A stretch of 64,000 nt of DNA from Pseudomonas sp. MIACH. Lineage in GTDB: Bacteria > Pseudomonadota > Gammaproteobacteria > Pseudomonadales > Pseudomonadaceae. Below the pieces are notes generated by a model. That model worked only from the letters and a program-made list of their open reading frames with translations. It did not search any database and was not told where the DNA came from. Below are positions 34,819-45,331 of the stretch, piece by piece. The stretch's first letter is position 1; each line of letters opens with the position of its first letter. The translations under genes and the position numbers were made by a program. The DNA lies in assembly GCF_001269925.1 (NCBI RefSeq), contig NZ_LHVO01000012.1, positions 62,001-126,000 on the forward strand, written 5' to 3'.

Positions 34819-37572
34819 TCAGGCACTGACCCGCGCTTCACTGGCCAGCCTGGCGATGGCCATGTCCAGTTCGTCCAATGCGTGCATGGCCTTGGCGTCG
34901 TCCTGCTTGAGCAGGGTTTCGGCCCGTTGGCAGGCGGCGCGCAGTTGCGGCACGCCACAGTAGCGGGTGGCGCCGTGCAGGCGGTGGACGCGCTCGATCA
35001 GGGCCAGGTTGTCTTTGGCGTCGCGGGCGACCTGAATGGCCTGCCGGTCGGCTTCCAGGGAGGCCAGCAGCATGGCGAGCATGTCGGCGGCCAGATCGGT
35101 CTTGCCAGCGGCCAGGCGCAGGCCTTCCTCGTGGTCCAGCACCGGCAATTGCACGCCCGGGCCGAGGCCTTCGACGGCGCGCTCCGGCACTTGGTTGCGC
35201 AGGGCCAGGCCGGTCCATTTCAGTACCACTTGGGCCAGTTGCCGTTCGCTGATGGGTTTGGTCAGGTAATCGTCCATACCGCTTTGCAGCAAGGCACGCT
35301 TTTCGTTGGCCATGGCGTGGGCGGTGAGGGCGACCACCGGCAACGGCGTGCCATGGCGCTCGCTTTCCCACTGGCGGATCGCCTCGGTGCTCTGGCGCCC
35401 GTCCATGCCGGGCATTTGTACGTCCATCAGCACCAGGTCGAAGGTGTCCTGTTTCACCGCGTCGACCGCCGCGTAGCCGCTTTCCACTGCACGGACCTGC
35501 GCGCCCATGTCTTCCAGCAGGGTTTGCACCAACAGCAGGTTCGCCGGATTGTCGTCGACACACAGCACACGCGGCGCACGGCTGGACAGCGGCTCGCCCG
35601 GCTCACTGCGCGACGGGCGCGGGCTGATCAGGTCGGACAGGGCGCGGCGCAGCTTACGTGTACACGCCGGCTTGGCCTGCAACTGGCTGTTGGGGTTGGG
35701 CACCGACTCGTTGAACAGCATCTGTTCGGTGGTGGGGCAGAGCACCAGCACCTTGCAGCCCAGGTGTTCGAGGTCCCATAGATGTTGGTTGAGGCGCTCG
35801 GGCGGGATGTCGTTGGCGGTGACGCCGAGTACGGCCAGGTCGATGGCCTGCTCGGTCTGGTGAGCGCTGGTGATGCCGTTGGTCAGGCTTTCCAGGGTAT
35901 TGAACGGCGTGACTTCCAGGCCGCAGTCTTCCAATTGGTGCTGCAGGGCCTGACGCGCCAGTTCGTGATTTTCCAGCACCGCCACGCGATGGCCCAGCAG
36001 CGGCGCGCAGGGCAGGTCTTCGACGTCGTCGCGGGTCTTGGGCAGGTTCAGGCTGATCCAGAACTCAGAGCCTTCGCCCGGCGTGCTGTCGACGCCGATT
36101 TCGCCGCCCATTTGCTCGATCAGGCGCTTGGAAATCACCAGGCCCAGCCCCGTGCCGCCGGGTTGGCGCGACAGCGAGTTATCGGCTTGGCTGAACGCCT
36201 GGAACAACGCACGCACATCCTGGCTGGACAGGCCGATCCCGGTGTCCTGCACGCTGATGCGCAGTTGCACGTTGTCTTCCTGTTCGTCCTCGACCATCGC
36301 TCGGGCGACGATGGTGCCTTCGCGGGTGAACTTGATCGCATTGCTGATCAGGTTGGTCAGGATCTGCTTGAGCCGCAGCGGGTCGCCCACCAGCGCCAGC
36401 GGCGTGTCGCGGTAGACCAGGCTTACCAGTTCCAGCTGCTTGGCATGGGCAGCGGGGGCGAGAATGGTGAGGGTGTCTTGCAGCAAATCCCGCAGGTTGA
36501 AGGGGATGCTGTCGAGTACCAGTTTGCCGGCCTCGATCTTCGAGAAGTCGAGGATCTCGTTGATGATGCCCAGCAAGTTGTCGGCGGATTTTTCGATGGT
36601 GCCCAGGTAGTCCAGCTGGCGCGGGGTCAGCTCGCTTTTTTGCAGCAGGTGGGTAAAACCGAGGATGCCGTTGAGTGGCGTGCGGATTTCATGGCTCATG
36701 TTCGCCAGGAATTCGGACTTGATGCGGCTGGCCTCCAGGGCTTCCTTGCGCGCCAAGTCCAGCTCGATGTTCTGGATTTCGATGGTTTCCAGGTTCTGGC
36801 GCACGTCCTCGGTGGCCTGGTCGATGCTGTGCTGCAATTCTTCCTGGGCGTTTTGCAGGGTTTCGGCCATGCGGTTGATACCGGAGGCGAGTTGGTCCAG
36901 CTCCTGGCTGCCGAGTGCCGGCAGACGGGTTTCCAGGTTGCCGTCCTTGAGTTGGGCGACCGCTTGCTTGATCAGGCCAATCGGCGAATTGATCGTTCGG
37001 CTGATGCGCAGGGCGAGGGCTGCGGTGAAGATCAGGCCGATGGCAATCAGCAGCAGGCTGGCGAACAGGCTGCGATAGCCGCGCAGCAACATGCCGTTGT
37101 GGGACAGTTCCACCTCGACCCAGCCGAGCAGGCGGTCGGCTTCATCGGGGATCAGGTCGCCAGCGAGGTTGCGATGGCGGCCAAATACCGGCAGCAGGTA
37201 ACGCGTGGCGTCGTTGCCGGTGCGCTGCAGCAGGTGGGAACTGTTGCCGACCGGCGGTTGGTTGAGCATGGTCGGCCCGGCGTGCGCGAGGGGTGTGCGG
37301 TCCGGCGCGAGGAACGCCACGGTGCGCACGTCGGGCTGCTCCAGGGATTGGGTGGCAATACGCTCCAGGAGGTCGGTGTTCTTGCTGCTCAGGGCCGGGG
37401 CCACCAGGGGCGCCAGCTGCTCGGCGATCATTTCGCCGCGTTGCAGCAGTTGGGCCTGCAACTCCGAGAGCTGCATCCAGGTGAAATAACCCCCCAACAA
37501 CAACGCCATCAGGCTGGTCGGTAATAAGGTCAGCAACAGTACGCGGCCTTTTATCCCCATTCTTCTAAGCAC
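34819..37572 (-). CDS. gacS: Hybrid sensor histidine kinase GacS (BarA family)
   Basis: GacS phosphorylates GacA, which turns on small RNAs that sequester RsmA and so controls secondary metabolism, biofilm and virulence. The 917-residue protein has TM1 (about residues 9-30), a periplasmic sensor loop, TM2 (about 167-190), HAMP, a HisKA domain with His294 in FLANMSHEIRTPLNGILGF, an HATPase domain (GTGLGLVISKRL), a receiver with Asp717 in LVLMDVQMPGMDG, and a C-terminal HPt domain with His863 in ERVHRLHGATRYCG. All phosphorelay residues are intact. This gene is frequently mutated in laboratory isolates, but here it reads full length. Confidence 0.97.
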   Translation of the reverse strand: MLRRMGIKGRVLLLTLLPTSLMALLLGGYFTWMQLSELQAQLLQRGEMIAEQLAPLVAPALSSKNTDLLERIATQSLEQPDVRTVAFLAPDRTPLAHAGPTMLNQPPVGNSSHLLQRTGNDATRYLLPVFGRHRNLAGDLIPDEADRLLGWVEVELSHNGMLLRGYRSLFASLLLIAIGLIFTAALALRISRTINSPIGLIKQAVAQLKDGNLETRLPALGSQELDQLASGINRMAETLQNAQEELQHSIDQATEDVRQNLETIEIQNIELDLARKEALEASRIKSEFLANMSHEIRTPLNGILGFTHLLQKSELTPRQLDYLGTIEKSADNLLGIINEILDFSKIEAGKLVLDSIPFNLRDLLQDTLTILAPAAHAKQLELVSLVYRDTPLALVGDPLRLKQILTNLISNAIKFTREGTIVARAMVEDEQEDNVQLRISVQDTGIGLSSQDVRALFQAFSQADNSLSRQPGGTGLGLVISKRLIEQMGGEIGVDSTPGEGSEFWISLNLPKTRDDVEDLPCAPLLGHRVAVLENHELARQALQHQLEDCGLEVTPFNTLESLTNGITSAHQTEQAIDLAVLGVTANDIPPERLNQHLWDLEHLGCKVLVLCPTTEQMLFNESVPNPNSQLQAKPACTRKLRRALSDLISPRPSRSEPGEPLSSRAPRVLCVDDNPANLLLVQTLLEDMGAQVRAVESGYAAVDAVKQDTFDLVLMDVQMPGMDGRQSTEAIRQWESERHGTPLPVVALTAHAMANEKRALLQSGMDDYLTKPISERQLAQVVLKWTGLALRNQVPERAVEGLGPGVQLPVLDHEEGLRLAAGKTDLAADMLAMLLASLEADRQAIQVARDAKDNLALIERVHRLHGATRYCGVPQLRAACQRAETLLKQDDAKAMHALDELDMAIARLASEARVSA

Positions 37573-37811
37573 GCCACTCTCCTGCTACCACACTGATATC
37601 AATCTTCCACGCCGGCATCCGGCCCGCGCCACCTGCGCAGTGTAGCCATTTGCGCGGTCTGGAATCTTGCAAATTAATGACAGGCGTCAATCTTCGGGCT
37701 ATTTGGCGCCCCGGGGGCGACTGGCTGTGGCGAGGTTATCTTGAATAATCACGCATGGAGAATGCGTGTTTTGAAAGCGATTGGCGTGCGTATCGGTGCT
37801 TGTACTGACCT

Positions 37812-38327
37812 TCAAGCGCGGCGCTGTTTGCGCTTCTTCCATTGGTGCGCGACCCACCAGCGCCAATAGCCCATGGTCAGGCAATAGGCCAGGGCGCCCA
37901 ACACCAGCCCCAATACCACCGAACCCAAGAGGAAGGGTTGCCACAGCGTGCTCAACTGGCCGCTGATCCATTCCCAGGTCAGGTCATCGGGCAGGCTGCG
38001 CGGCGGGACATTCATCAGCCAGGCGCCGGTCATATAGGTGCAAAGGAACACCACCGGCATGGTGATGGGGTTGGTCAGCCAGACCAGGCTGACGGCGATG
38101 GGCATATTGCCGCGCACGGTGATTGCCAGTACCGCCGCCAAGAGCATCTGCAACGGGATCGGGATGAAAGCCGCGAACAGACCCACCGCCATGGCGCGTG
38201 CCACTGAGTGCCGATTCAGATGCCAGAGGTTCGGATCATGCAGCAATGTGCCAAGAAACTGTAAAGACTTGTGTTCCCTGATACTGGTGGGGTCGGGCAT
38301 GTACCGTTTGAATAAGCGCCGAGGCAT
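37812..38327 (-). CDS. DUF2062 inner-membrane protein
   Basis: A 171-residue protein with a basic N terminus, the DUF2062 core ARAMAVGLFAAFIPIPLQML and NPITMPVVFLCTYMTGAWLM, and two to three membrane segments, ending in a very basic tail (HQWKKRKQRRA). The function of the family is unknown. It diverges from comEC, as in other Pseudomonas. The roughly 240 bases between its stop and gacS hold no gene I can see, only the gacS upstream region. Confidence 0.85.
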   Translation of the reverse strand: MPRRLFKRYMPDPTSIREHKSLQFLGTLLHDPNLWHLNRHSVARAMAVGLFAAFIPIPLQMLLAAVLAITVRGNMPIAVSLVWLTNPITMPVVFLCTYMTGAWLMNVPPRSLPDDLTWEWISGQLSTLWQPFLLGSVVLGLVLGALAYCLTMGYWRWWVAHQWKKRKQRRA

Positions 38328-38462
38328 AAGGGGTCCAGGTCAGTTCGAGGGGCAAGTATGCCCGCATTCTATAAACAGAAAATTCAGACTTTGTGACAAA
38401 ACATCATAGGCCACGCTGGGCACCCGGCTAAGACTGAGTGGATCACTTGAAAAGGAGGGTTC

Positions 38463-40688
38463 ATGAGGACAGGGATGTTCGCGCTGGCGCTGGGGTTGCT
38501 TGCCCTGCGCTTTCTACCTGGGTTGCCGACGACCGGGTGGCTGCTGGCCATGCTGGTGCTGGCATTGATGTTATTGCCCTTTCGCACGTTTCCATTGGCA
38601 TTTTTCCTGCTGGGCTTGAGTTGGGGGTGCATCAGCGCACAGTGGGCGCTGGATGATCGACTGCGCCCGCAGCTTGATGGCCAGACGCGATGGCTGGAAG
38701 GCCGTGTCACCGGGTTGCCGCAGCAGACGGATACGGGCGTGCGTTTCGAGCTGACCGACAGCCGCGCGCGCAAAGCCCGGTTGCCCAAGCGCATCCGTGT
38801 GTCCTGGCACGGCGGTCCGCCGGTCCGCAGTGGCGAGCGCTGGCGTCTGGCTGTAACGCTCAAGCGGCCGTCCGGGCTGCTGAATTTTCATGGTTTTGAT
38901 CAGGAAGCGTGGCTGCTGGCCCAGCGTGTGGGCGCCACCGGCACGGTGAAGGATGGTGAGCGCCTGGCGCCGGCTCGTCATGCCTGGCGTGACACTGTCC
39001 GCCAACGCCTGATGGCGGTGGACGCCCAAGGCCGCGAGGCGGGCCTGGCGGCCTTGGTATTGGGAGATGGCTCCGGGCTGGCAGCCGAGGATTGGCAGGT
39101 GCTGCAGGACACCGGCACGGTGCACCTGCTGGTGATTTCCGGCCAGCACATTGGTTTGCTGGCGGGGTTGATCTACGGGTTGATCGCGCTCTTGGCACGC
39201 TACGGTTACTGGCCCCGTAGCTGGCCGTGGCTGCCGTGGGCGTGTGGCCTGGCGTTCGCCGCTGCATTGGGGTACGGCCTGCTGGCAGGGTTTGGTGTGC
39301 CCGTGCAGCGCGCCTGCGTGATGGTGGGGTTAATGCTGCTGTGGCGTTTGCGCTTCCGCCATCTGGGGTTTTGGTGGCCGTTGTTGCTGGCGCTCAATGG
39401 CGTGCTGATCCTGGAACCATTGGCCAGCTTGCAGGCAGGGTTCTGGCTGTCGTTTACGGCGGTCGCGGTGTTGGTCCTGGCATTGGGTGGGCGTCTGGGG
39501 CCTTGGAGTGTCTGGCAGGCATGGACACGCCCTCAGTGGTTGATTGCCATTGGTCTGTTTCCGGTGTTACTGGTACTCGGTTTGCCCGTCAGCGTCACTG
39601 CGCCGCTGGCCAATCTGATTGCCGTACCGTGGGTCAGCCTGGTGGTGTTGCCGCTGGCGTTGCTGGGCAGCGTATTGCTGCCGCTGCCGTACCTGGGCGA
39701 GGGCATGTTGTGGCTGGCGGGTGGGGCGCTTGACGGGTTGTTCCAGGGCTTGGCGTGGCTCGCCGGGATAATGCCCGCCTGGATACCGGCCGAGGTGCCG
39801 GTGGGGTACTGGCTGATCAGCCTGATCGGCGCGGTGCTGGTTTTGCTGCCCAAAGGCGTGCCGTTTCGGCTGCTGGGCTGGCCGCTGCTGTTGTTGGCGG
39901 TATTTCCTCCGCGCGAGCCGGTGCCCCATGGGCGGGTGGAAGTGGTGCAATTGGATGTTGGGCAAGGGCAGGCATTGATCCTGCGCACCCGCCATCACAC
40001 GTTGCTCTACGATGCCGGGCCGCGTTCGGGGACGGCGGACCTCGGTGCGCGCGTGGTATTGCCGGCGTTGAAAAAGCTCGGCATCGGGGCGCTGGACATG
40101 ATGTTACTCAGCCATGCCGACGCCGATCATGCCGGTGGGGCGACGGCGGTTGCCCGAGGGGTGCCGATCCGGCGTGTCGTGGGCGGTGAAACCGAGGGGT
40201 TGCCGGCGTTTCTCGGAACCCAGCCCTGTATCAGCGGTGAGCGGTGGGTGTGGGACGGCGTGTCATTCGAACTGTGGCAGTGGCCTGACGCGACTGATGG
40301 CAACCCTAAGTCCTGTGTTCTGCAGGTCGAGGCCAATGGCGAGCGGCTGCTGCTCACCGGGGATATTGATCGGGCGGCCGAGCGGGCATTTCTCGCCTCA
40401 TCGTTGGCCGTGCGCACCGATTGGCTGCAATCGCCTCACCATGGCAGTCGCAGTTCGTCGTCATGGCCTTTTCTACAGCGCTTGGCACCCACGTCGGTGC
40501 TGATTTCCCGGGGCCGTGGCAATGCGTTCGGCCATCCTCACCCGCAGGTGGTGGAGCGTTATTGGACACTGGGCAGCCAGATCTACGACAGTGCCGAGCA
40601 GGGGGCGGTGCGCGTGCAATTGGGGTCTTTCAAGCCACCGACTGTTGCGCGTAGTCAACGCCGTTTTTGGCGCGAAGCGTTACCTTAA
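38463..40688 (+). CDS. comEC: DNA internalization protein ComEC/Rec2
   Basis: The inner-membrane channel for single-stranded DNA uptake during natural transformation. The 741-residue protein has an N-terminal OB-like DUF4131 domain between the first membrane segments, a Competence domain with many hydrophobic helices (including LLVISGQHIGLLAGLIYGLI), and a C-terminal metallo-beta-lactamase domain with LLSHADADHAGG, thought to degrade the non-entering strand. AGGAGG precedes the ATG at 38463. Although full length, competence is rarely seen in fluorescent pseudomonads. It heads the exbBD-lpxK-kdsB-murB row. Confidence 0.95.
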   Translation: MRTGMFALALGLLALRFLPGLPTTGWLLAMLVLALMLLPFRTFPLAFFLLGLSWGCISAQWALDDRLRPQLDGQTRWLEGRVTGLPQQTDTGVRFELTDSRARKARLPKRIRVSWHGGPPVRSGERWRLAVTLKRPSGLLNFHGFDQEAWLLAQRVGATGTVKDGERLAPARHAWRDTVRQRLMAVDAQGREAGLAALVLGDGSGLAAEDWQVLQDTGTVHLLVISGQHIGLLAGLIYGLIALLARYGYWPRSWPWLPWACGLAFAAALGYGLLAGFGVPVQRACVMVGLMLLWRLRFRHLGFWWPLLLALNGVLILEPLASLQAGFWLSFTAVAVLVLALGGRLGPWSVWQAWTRPQWLIAIGLFPVLLVLGLPVSVTAPLANLIAVPWVSLVVLPLALLGSVLLPLPYLGEGMLWLAGGALDGLFQGLAWLAGIMPAWIPAEVPVGYWLISLIGAVLVLLPKGVPFRLLGWPLLLLAVFPPREPVPHGRVEVVQLDVGQGQALILRTRHHTLLYDAGPRSGTADLGARVVLPALKKLGIGALDMMLLSHADADHAGGATAVARGVPIRRVVGGETEGLPAFLGTQPCISGERWVWDGVSFELWQWPDATDGNPKSCVLQVEANGERLLLTGDIDRAAERAFLASSLAVRTDWLQSPHHGSRSSSSWPFLQRLAPTSVLISRGRGNAFGHPHPQVVERYWTLGSQIYDSAEQGAVRVQLGSFKPPTVARSQRRFWREALP

Positions 40689-40797
40689 TCCAGCTTTGCT
40701 GAAGGCCGCAGCCCAAGACAGGCGCGTCTGTGGTCGACGAGCCCCGCCGCCGAACCTATATGGTAAAGTGGCGCACTTTTTCGAGGGGACATTCACT

Positions 40798-41433
40798 GTG
40801 TGGGAATTGGTCAAATCTGGCGGCTGGATGATGTTGCCGATCATCTTGAGCTCCATCGCCGCACTCGGCATCGTTGCCGAACGTTTGTGGACCCTGCGTG
40901 CCAGCCGCGTTACCCCCGAGCATCTGCTGGGGCAGGTCTGGGGCTGGATCAAGAACAAGCAGTTGGACAAGGAAAAGCTCAAGGAACTGCGCGCCAATTC
41001 GCCGTTGGGTGAAATCCTCGCCGCGGGCCTGGCCAACTCCAAGCATGGTCGCGAGATCATGAAAGAGTGCATCGAAGAGGCAGCCGCCCGGGTCATTCAT
41101 GAACTGGAGCGCTATATCAACGCACTCGGCACCATCGCCGCCATGGCGCCGCTGCTAGGTTTGCTGGGGACGGTGCTGGGCATGATCGATATTTTCAGCT
41201 CGTTCATGGGGTCGGGCATGACCACCAACGCGGCCGTGTTGGCCGGCGGCATCTCCAAGGCCCTGATTACGACGGCGGCGGGCCTGATGGTCGGTATTCC
41301 GTCGGTGTTCTTCCACCGCTTCCTGCAACGGCGCATCGATGAGCTGGTGGTCGGCATGGAGCAGGAAGCCATCAAGCTGGTGGAGGTGGTTCAGGGCGAC
41401 CGTGATGTGGACCTGGTTGGGGACAAAGCGTGA
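40798..41433 (+). CDS. ExbB/TolQ/MotA-family proton channel protein
   Basis: A 211-residue inner-membrane protein with three membrane segments, starting (V)WELVKSGGWMMLPIILSSI and containing APLLGLLGTVLGMIDIFSSF, the signature of the proton-channel subunit. With the ExbD-like partner (four-base overlap downstream) it forms an energy-transducing motor of the ExbBD/TolQR type. The GTG at 40798 is used, with GAGGGGA about nine bases upstream. No TonB-like gene is adjacent. Its stable position between comEC and lpxK suggests an envelope role other than siderophore uptake. Confidence 0.88.
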   Translation: MWELVKSGGWMMLPIILSSIAALGIVAERLWTLRASRVTPEHLLGQVWGWIKNKQLDKEKLKELRANSPLGEILAAGLANSKHGREIMKECIEEAAARVIHELERYINALGTIAAMAPLLGLLGTVLGMIDIFSSFMGSGMTTNAAVLAGGISKALITTAAGLMVGIPSVFFHRFLQRRIDELVVGMEQEAIKLVEVVQGDRDVDLVGDKA

Positions 41434-41858
41434 AATTTCGCCGCAAGCAACGGGAAAATGTCGATATCAACCTCGCGTCGTTGATCGACGTGGTGTTTAT
41501 CCTGCTGCTGTTTTTTGTCGTCACCACCACCTTCACCCGGCAGACCGAGTTGCGCGTCGACTTGCCGGAAGCCGTCAGTGGTTCGCCGGCCGAAGACCAG
41601 GAAGTCAAGCAACTGGACATCGCCATCAGCGCTGACGGAGCTTTTTCGGTGAATAACCAGTTGCTGGAGAAAAACGACCTCGCCAGCCTGATCGTTGCCC
41701 TGGAGAAAGAGTCCGGCGGCGATACCAAGATGCCGTTGTCCATCAGCGCCGATGGCAAGACCCAGCACCAGGCCGTGATCACCGCGATGGACGCCGCCGG
41801 CAAGCTCGGTTTCAGCCATTTGCGCATGAGTACTGTCGAGGCGGCGAGCCAACCCTGA
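41430..41858 (+). CDS. ExbD/TolR-family biopolymer transport protein
   Basis: A 142-residue protein with a single N-terminal membrane helix ([18 protein letters not shown]) that carries the conserved aspartate (in [11 protein letters not shown]) needed for proton-driven motion, followed by a periplasmic domain. It pairs with the ExbB-like protein upstream and overlaps lpxK by one base. Confidence 0.9.
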   Translation: MKFRRKQRENVDINLASLIDVVFILLLFFVVTTTFTRQTELRVDLPEAVSGSPAEDQEVKQLDIAISADGAFSVNNQLLEKNDLASLIVALEKESGGDTKMPLSISADGKTQHQAVITAMDAAGKLGFSHLRMSTVEAASQP

Positions 41859-42868
41859 TGGCCATGTCCGATCGTTTGCTCAAGGCCTGGTACGAGGGCC
41901 ATCCGGCGCTCGCGTTGTTGCGGCCACTGGAGTCTTTGTATCGCCGGGTGGTGCAGCGCAAACGTGCGCGGTTCCTGGCAGGAGAGGGCGAGATCTATCA
42001 ATCGCCGGTGCCGGTGGTGGTGGTCGGTAATATCACCGTGGGCGGCACCGGCAAGACGCCGTTGATCCTGTGGTTGATCGAACACTGTCGGCGCAGTGGC
42101 CTGCGGGTAGGTGTGGTCAGCCGCGGCTATGGCGCCAAGCCGCCGCAGTTGCCATGGCGTGTCGAGGCCAGCCATAGCGCTGCTGTGGCAGGTGACGAGC
42201 CTTTGCTGATCGTGCAGCGCTGCGGCGTGCCCCTGATGATCGATCCCGACCGCAGTCGCGCGGTGAAGGCCTTGCTCGCCAGCGAGGCCCTCGACCTGAT
42301 CCTCTCCGACGACGGCCTGCAACACTACCGCCTGGCCCGTGACCTCGAACTGGTGTTGATCGACGCCGCCCGTGGCCTGGGCAACCGCCGGTGCCTGCCG
42401 GCTGGGCCGTTGCGCGAACCGGTTGAGCGTTTGCGCAGTGTTGATGCGCTGCTCTACAACGGTGCCGGCTCGGATCGCGACGATGGCTTTGCGTTTCGCC
42501 TGCAACCCACCGCGCTCGTCAACCTGCACAGCGGCGAGCGCAAGTCGGTGGTGCACTTTGCGGCGGGGCAGCAGGTACATGCGGTCGCCGGTATCGGCAA
42601 CCCGCAACGTTTCTTCAACACCCTCGAAACGCTACACTGGCAGCCGATTCCCCATGCTTTTGCCGACCATGCGCCGTACAGCGCCGAGGTCTTGAATTTT
42701 ACGCCGTCATTGCCGCTGGTCATGACCGAGAAGGACGCGGTGAAGTGCCGCGCCTTTGCCCAGCCCGACTGGTGGTACCTTGCGGTGGATGCGGTGCCGT
42801 CGCCGGCGTTCGTCGCCTGGTTCGACACGCAGCTGATGCGCTTGTTACCCGCCCGTCTCTTGCCTTAA
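41858..42868 (+). CDS. lpxK: Tetraacyldisaccharide 4'-kinase LpxK
   Basis: LpxK phosphorylates the 4' position of the lipid A disaccharide to give lipid IVA at the inner membrane. The 336-residue protein has an N-terminal hydrophobic helix and the P-loop [12 protein letters not shown] at residues 58-68. The start at 41858 overlaps the exbD stop; an ATG two codons later (41864) is an equally good start. kdsB, which activates Kdo added next in the pathway, is two genes downstream. Confidence 0.96.
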   Translation: MAMSDRLLKAWYEGHPALALLRPLESLYRRVVQRKRARFLAGEGEIYQSPVPVVVVGNITVGGTGKTPLILWLIEHCRRSGLRVGVVSRGYGAKPPQLPWRVEASHSAAVAGDEPLLIVQRCGVPLMIDPDRSRAVKALLASEALDLILSDDGLQHYRLARDLELVLIDAARGLGNRRCLPAGPLREPVERLRSVDALLYNGAGSDRDDGFAFRLQPTALVNLHSGERKSVVHFAAGQQVHAVAGIGNPQRFFNTLETLHWQPIPHAFADHAPYSAEVLNFTPSLPLVMTEKDAVKCRAFAQPDWWYLAVDAVPSPAFVAWFDTQLMRLLPARLLP

Positions 42869-42892
42869 AACGCTTCTTTCCAGGAAACACTC

Positions 42893-43078
42893 ATGGACAC
42901 CAAACTGCTCGACATCCTCGCTTGCCCGATCTGCAAAGGCCCGCTCAAGCTCAGCGCCGATAAAACCGAGCTGATCAGCAAGGGCGCCGGCCTGGCTTAC
43001 CCCATCCGTGACGGCATTCCGGTGATGCTGGAAAGCGAGGCCCGTACCCTGACCACCGATGAGCGTCTGGATAAATGA
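42893..43078 (+). CDS. Trm112/UPF0434 family small protein (YcaR)
   Basis: A 61-residue protein with [13 protein letters not shown], a partial zinc-ribbon motif, matching the bacterial Trm112-like YcaR family. In eukaryotes Trm112 activates methyltransferases; in bacteria the role is not established. It lies between lpxK and kdsB as in E. coli and overlaps the kdsB start by four bases. Confidence 0.92.
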   Translation: MDTKLLDILACPICKGPLKLSADKTELISKGAGLAYPIRDGIPVMLESEARTLTTDERLDK

Positions 43079-43839
43079 CCACCGCCTTTACCGTTGTCAT
43101 TCCTTCGCGCTACGCCTCGACCCGCCTGCCGGGCAAGCCGCTGCAATTGATCGGCGGCAAGCCGATGATCCAGCTGGTGTGGGAGCAGGCCTGCAAAAGC
43201 AGCGCTGAACGTGTCGTGGTGGCCACGGATGACCCGCGCATCATCGATGCCTGCAAAGGGTTTGGCGCCGAGGCGGTGCTGACCCGTGAAGATCATAACT
43301 CCGGCACTGATCGCCTGGCCGAAGTGGCCACGAAGTTGGGCCTGGCGCCCGACGCCATCGTGGTCAACGTGCAAGGTGACGAACCGTTGATCCCGCCGAG
43401 CGTGATCGACCAGGTGGCCGCCAACCTGGCCGCCCATGGTGAAGCGAGTATGGCGACCCTGGCCGAGCCGATTGAAGACATCGACACCCTGTTTAACCCG
43501 AACGTGGTCAAGGTGGTCAGTGATGTCAACGGCCTGGCGCTGACCTTCAGCCGTTCGACCTTGCCCTGGGCGCGCGACGCCTTCGCCAAGCACCCTGACG
43601 TGTTGCCAGAAGGTGTGCCTTACCGCCGCCATATCGGCATCTATGCCTACCGTGCCGGTTTTCTGCATGACTTCGTCAGTTGGGGCCCATGCTGGCTGGA
43701 AAACACCGAATCCCTGGAGCAGCTGCGTGCCCTCTGGCACGGCGTGCGTATCCATGTGGGTGACGCTCTGGAAGCGCCGCCTGCGGGTGTCGACACGCCG
43801 GAAGATCTTGAGCGCGTCCGTCGCCTGTTGGGGGCCTGA
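43075..43839 (+). CDS. kdsB: 3-deoxy-manno-octulosonate cytidylyltransferase
   Basis: KdsB activates Kdo as CMP-Kdo for the lipopolysaccharide inner core. The 254-residue protein begins with the nucleotidyltransferase motif [19 protein letters not shown] and contains [12 protein letters not shown]. Length is normal. It overlaps its neighbours: ATGA with the Trm112 gene and TGATG with the phosphatase gene. Confidence 0.97.
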   Translation: MTTAFTVVIPSRYASTRLPGKPLQLIGGKPMIQLVWEQACKSSAERVVVATDDPRIIDACKGFGAEAVLTREDHNSGTDRLAEVATKLGLAPDAIVVNVQGDEPLIPPSVIDQVAANLAAHGEASMATLAEPIEDIDTLFNPNVVKVVSDVNGLALTFSRSTLPWARDAFAKHPDVLPEGVPYRRHIGIYAYRAGFLHDFVSWGPCWLENTESLEQLRALWHGVRIHVGDALEAPPAGVDTPEDLERVRRLLGA

Positions 43840-44303
43840 TGGAGGTTCTGTTTGTCTGCCTGGGCAACATCTGCCGCTCGCCCACCGCTGAAGGTGTACT
43901 GCGCCATAAATTGCGCGAGGCCGGGTTGGCGGGGCAGGTCGAGGTGGCGTCCGCCGGCACTGGCGAGTGGCATATCGGCAACCCACCGGACCAACGCAGC
44001 CAGCGTGCGGCGTTGGTGCGCGGTTATGACTTGTCGGGCCAGCGTGCCCAGCAGGTCTCCCGCGCCGACTTTGCGCGCTATGACCTGATCCTGGCGATGG
44101 ACAACAGCAACCTGCGCAATCTAAAGGCCATGCAGCCCGGCCAGGGCAAGGCGGAGCTGGACCTGTTTCTGCGCCGCTACGACGCTGAAGTGGACGAGGT
44201 GCCAGATCCCTACTACGAAGGCGAACAAGGCTTCGAACGGGTCCTGGACCTGATCGAGCAGGCGTGTGATTTATTGGTGATCGAATTGAAGGGGCGGTTA
44301 TGA
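43839..44303 (+). CDS. Low-molecular-weight protein-tyrosine phosphatase
   Basis: A 154-residue phosphatase with the signature VCLGNICRSPTAEG (nucleophile Cys7, Arg13) and the general-acid loop VPDPYYEG. Bacterial members often act on tyrosine kinases of capsule synthesis or on envelope enzymes; no kinase is adjacent here. It overlaps kdsB by one base and murB by four. Confidence 0.93.
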   Translation: MEVLFVCLGNICRSPTAEGVLRHKLREAGLAGQVEVASAGTGEWHIGNPPDQRSQRAALVRGYDLSGQRAQQVSRADFARYDLILAMDNSNLRNLKAMQPGQGKAELDLFLRRYDAEVDEVPDPYYEGEQGFERVLDLIEQACDLLVIELKGRL

Positions 44304-45319
44304 CCTTGCAAGTGCTGGCGCAGGTGTCGCTCAAGCCATTCAACAGCTTTGGCATTGATGTGCGTGCCCAACTCTTCGCCGAAGCTCACAGCGACGCCGA
44401 TGTGCGCGAGGCGCTGGCCTATGCGTCGACCCAGGCGTTGCCCTTGCTGGTGATCGGCGGTGGCAGCAACTTGCTGCTGACCCAGGACATCCCTGCTTTG
44501 GTGTTGCGCATGGCCACCCAGGGCATTCGGGTGCTGCAGGATGATGGTGTGCAGGTGGTGGTCGAAGCCGAAGCCGGCGAAGCCTGGCACCCGTTTGTAC
44601 TGTGGACCCTGGAACAGGGCTTCTGCGGCCTGGAAAACCTCAGCCTGATCCCCGGCACCGTCGGTGCTGCACCCATGCAGAACATCGGTGCCTACGGTGT
44701 TGAGATCAAAGACGTATTTGCCGGCTTGACCGCCCTGGATCGCCAGACGGGCGAACTGCGCGACTTCAGCCTCGAAGAATGCAACTTTGCCTACCGTGAC
44801 AGCCTGTTCAAGCACGAAACCGGGCGCTGGCTGATCCTGCGGGTACGCTTCGCCCTGAGCCGTGCCAGCCATCTCAAGCTCGACTACGGCCCAGTGCAGC
44901 AGCGCCTGGCGGGGCAGGGGATCACTGAGGCGACACCGAGCGATGTCAGTCGCGCGATTTGCAGCATCCGTAGCGAAAAATTGCCCGACCCGGCAGTGCT
45001 GGGCAATGCCGGCAGCTTCTTCAAGAATCCGCTGGTCTCCAGGGCCCTGGCTGAAGAGTTACAGACACAGTATCCGGACCTGGTGGCCTACCCGCAGGCG
45101 GATGGGCAGATGAAGCTGGCCGCTGGCTGGCTGATCGACAAGGCTGGCTGGAAGGGCTTTCGAGACGGCGATGCGGGCGTTCATGCCCTGCAGGCGTTGG
45201 TGCTGGTCAACTATGGCGGGGCCACGGGGCACGATATTGCCAACCTGGCCCAGCGTATCCAGCGCGACATCGCCCAGCGTTTCAAGGTCGAGCTGGAAAT
45301 GGAACCCAATCAGTACTGA
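44300..45319 (+). CDS. murB: UDP-N-acetylenolpyruvoylglucosamine reductase
   Basis: MurB is the FAD enzyme that reduces UDP-GlcNAc-enolpyruvate to UDP-MurNAc in peptidoglycan synthesis. The 339-residue protein begins MTLQVLAQVSLKPFNSFGID, has the FAD-binding run LLVIGGGSNLLLTQD, and contains the catalytic serine in LGNAGSFFKNPLVS. The length and C-terminal loop fit the E. coli (type I) form. It ends the operon at a strong terminator. Confidence 0.97.
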   Translation: MTLQVLAQVSLKPFNSFGIDVRAQLFAEAHSDADVREALAYASTQALPLLVIGGGSNLLLTQDIPALVLRMATQGIRVLQDDGVQVVVEAEAGEAWHPFVLWTLEQGFCGLENLSLIPGTVGAAPMQNIGAYGVEIKDVFAGLTALDRQTGELRDFSLEECNFAYRDSLFKHETGRWLILRVRFALSRASHLKLDYGPVQQRLAGQGITEATPSDVSRAICSIRSEKLPDPAVLGNAGSFFKNPLVSRALAEELQTQYPDLVAYPQADGQMKLAAGWLIDKAGWKGFRDGDAGVHALQALVLVNYGGATGHDIANLAQRIQRDIAQRFKVELEMEPNQY

Positions 45320-45331
45320 AACCCTGAAAAC

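Noticed and set aside
35782..37524. 580-codon open frame antisense to gacS
   Set aside because: Long antisense frames are expected in GC-rich DNA; gacS has all domains and catalytic residues.
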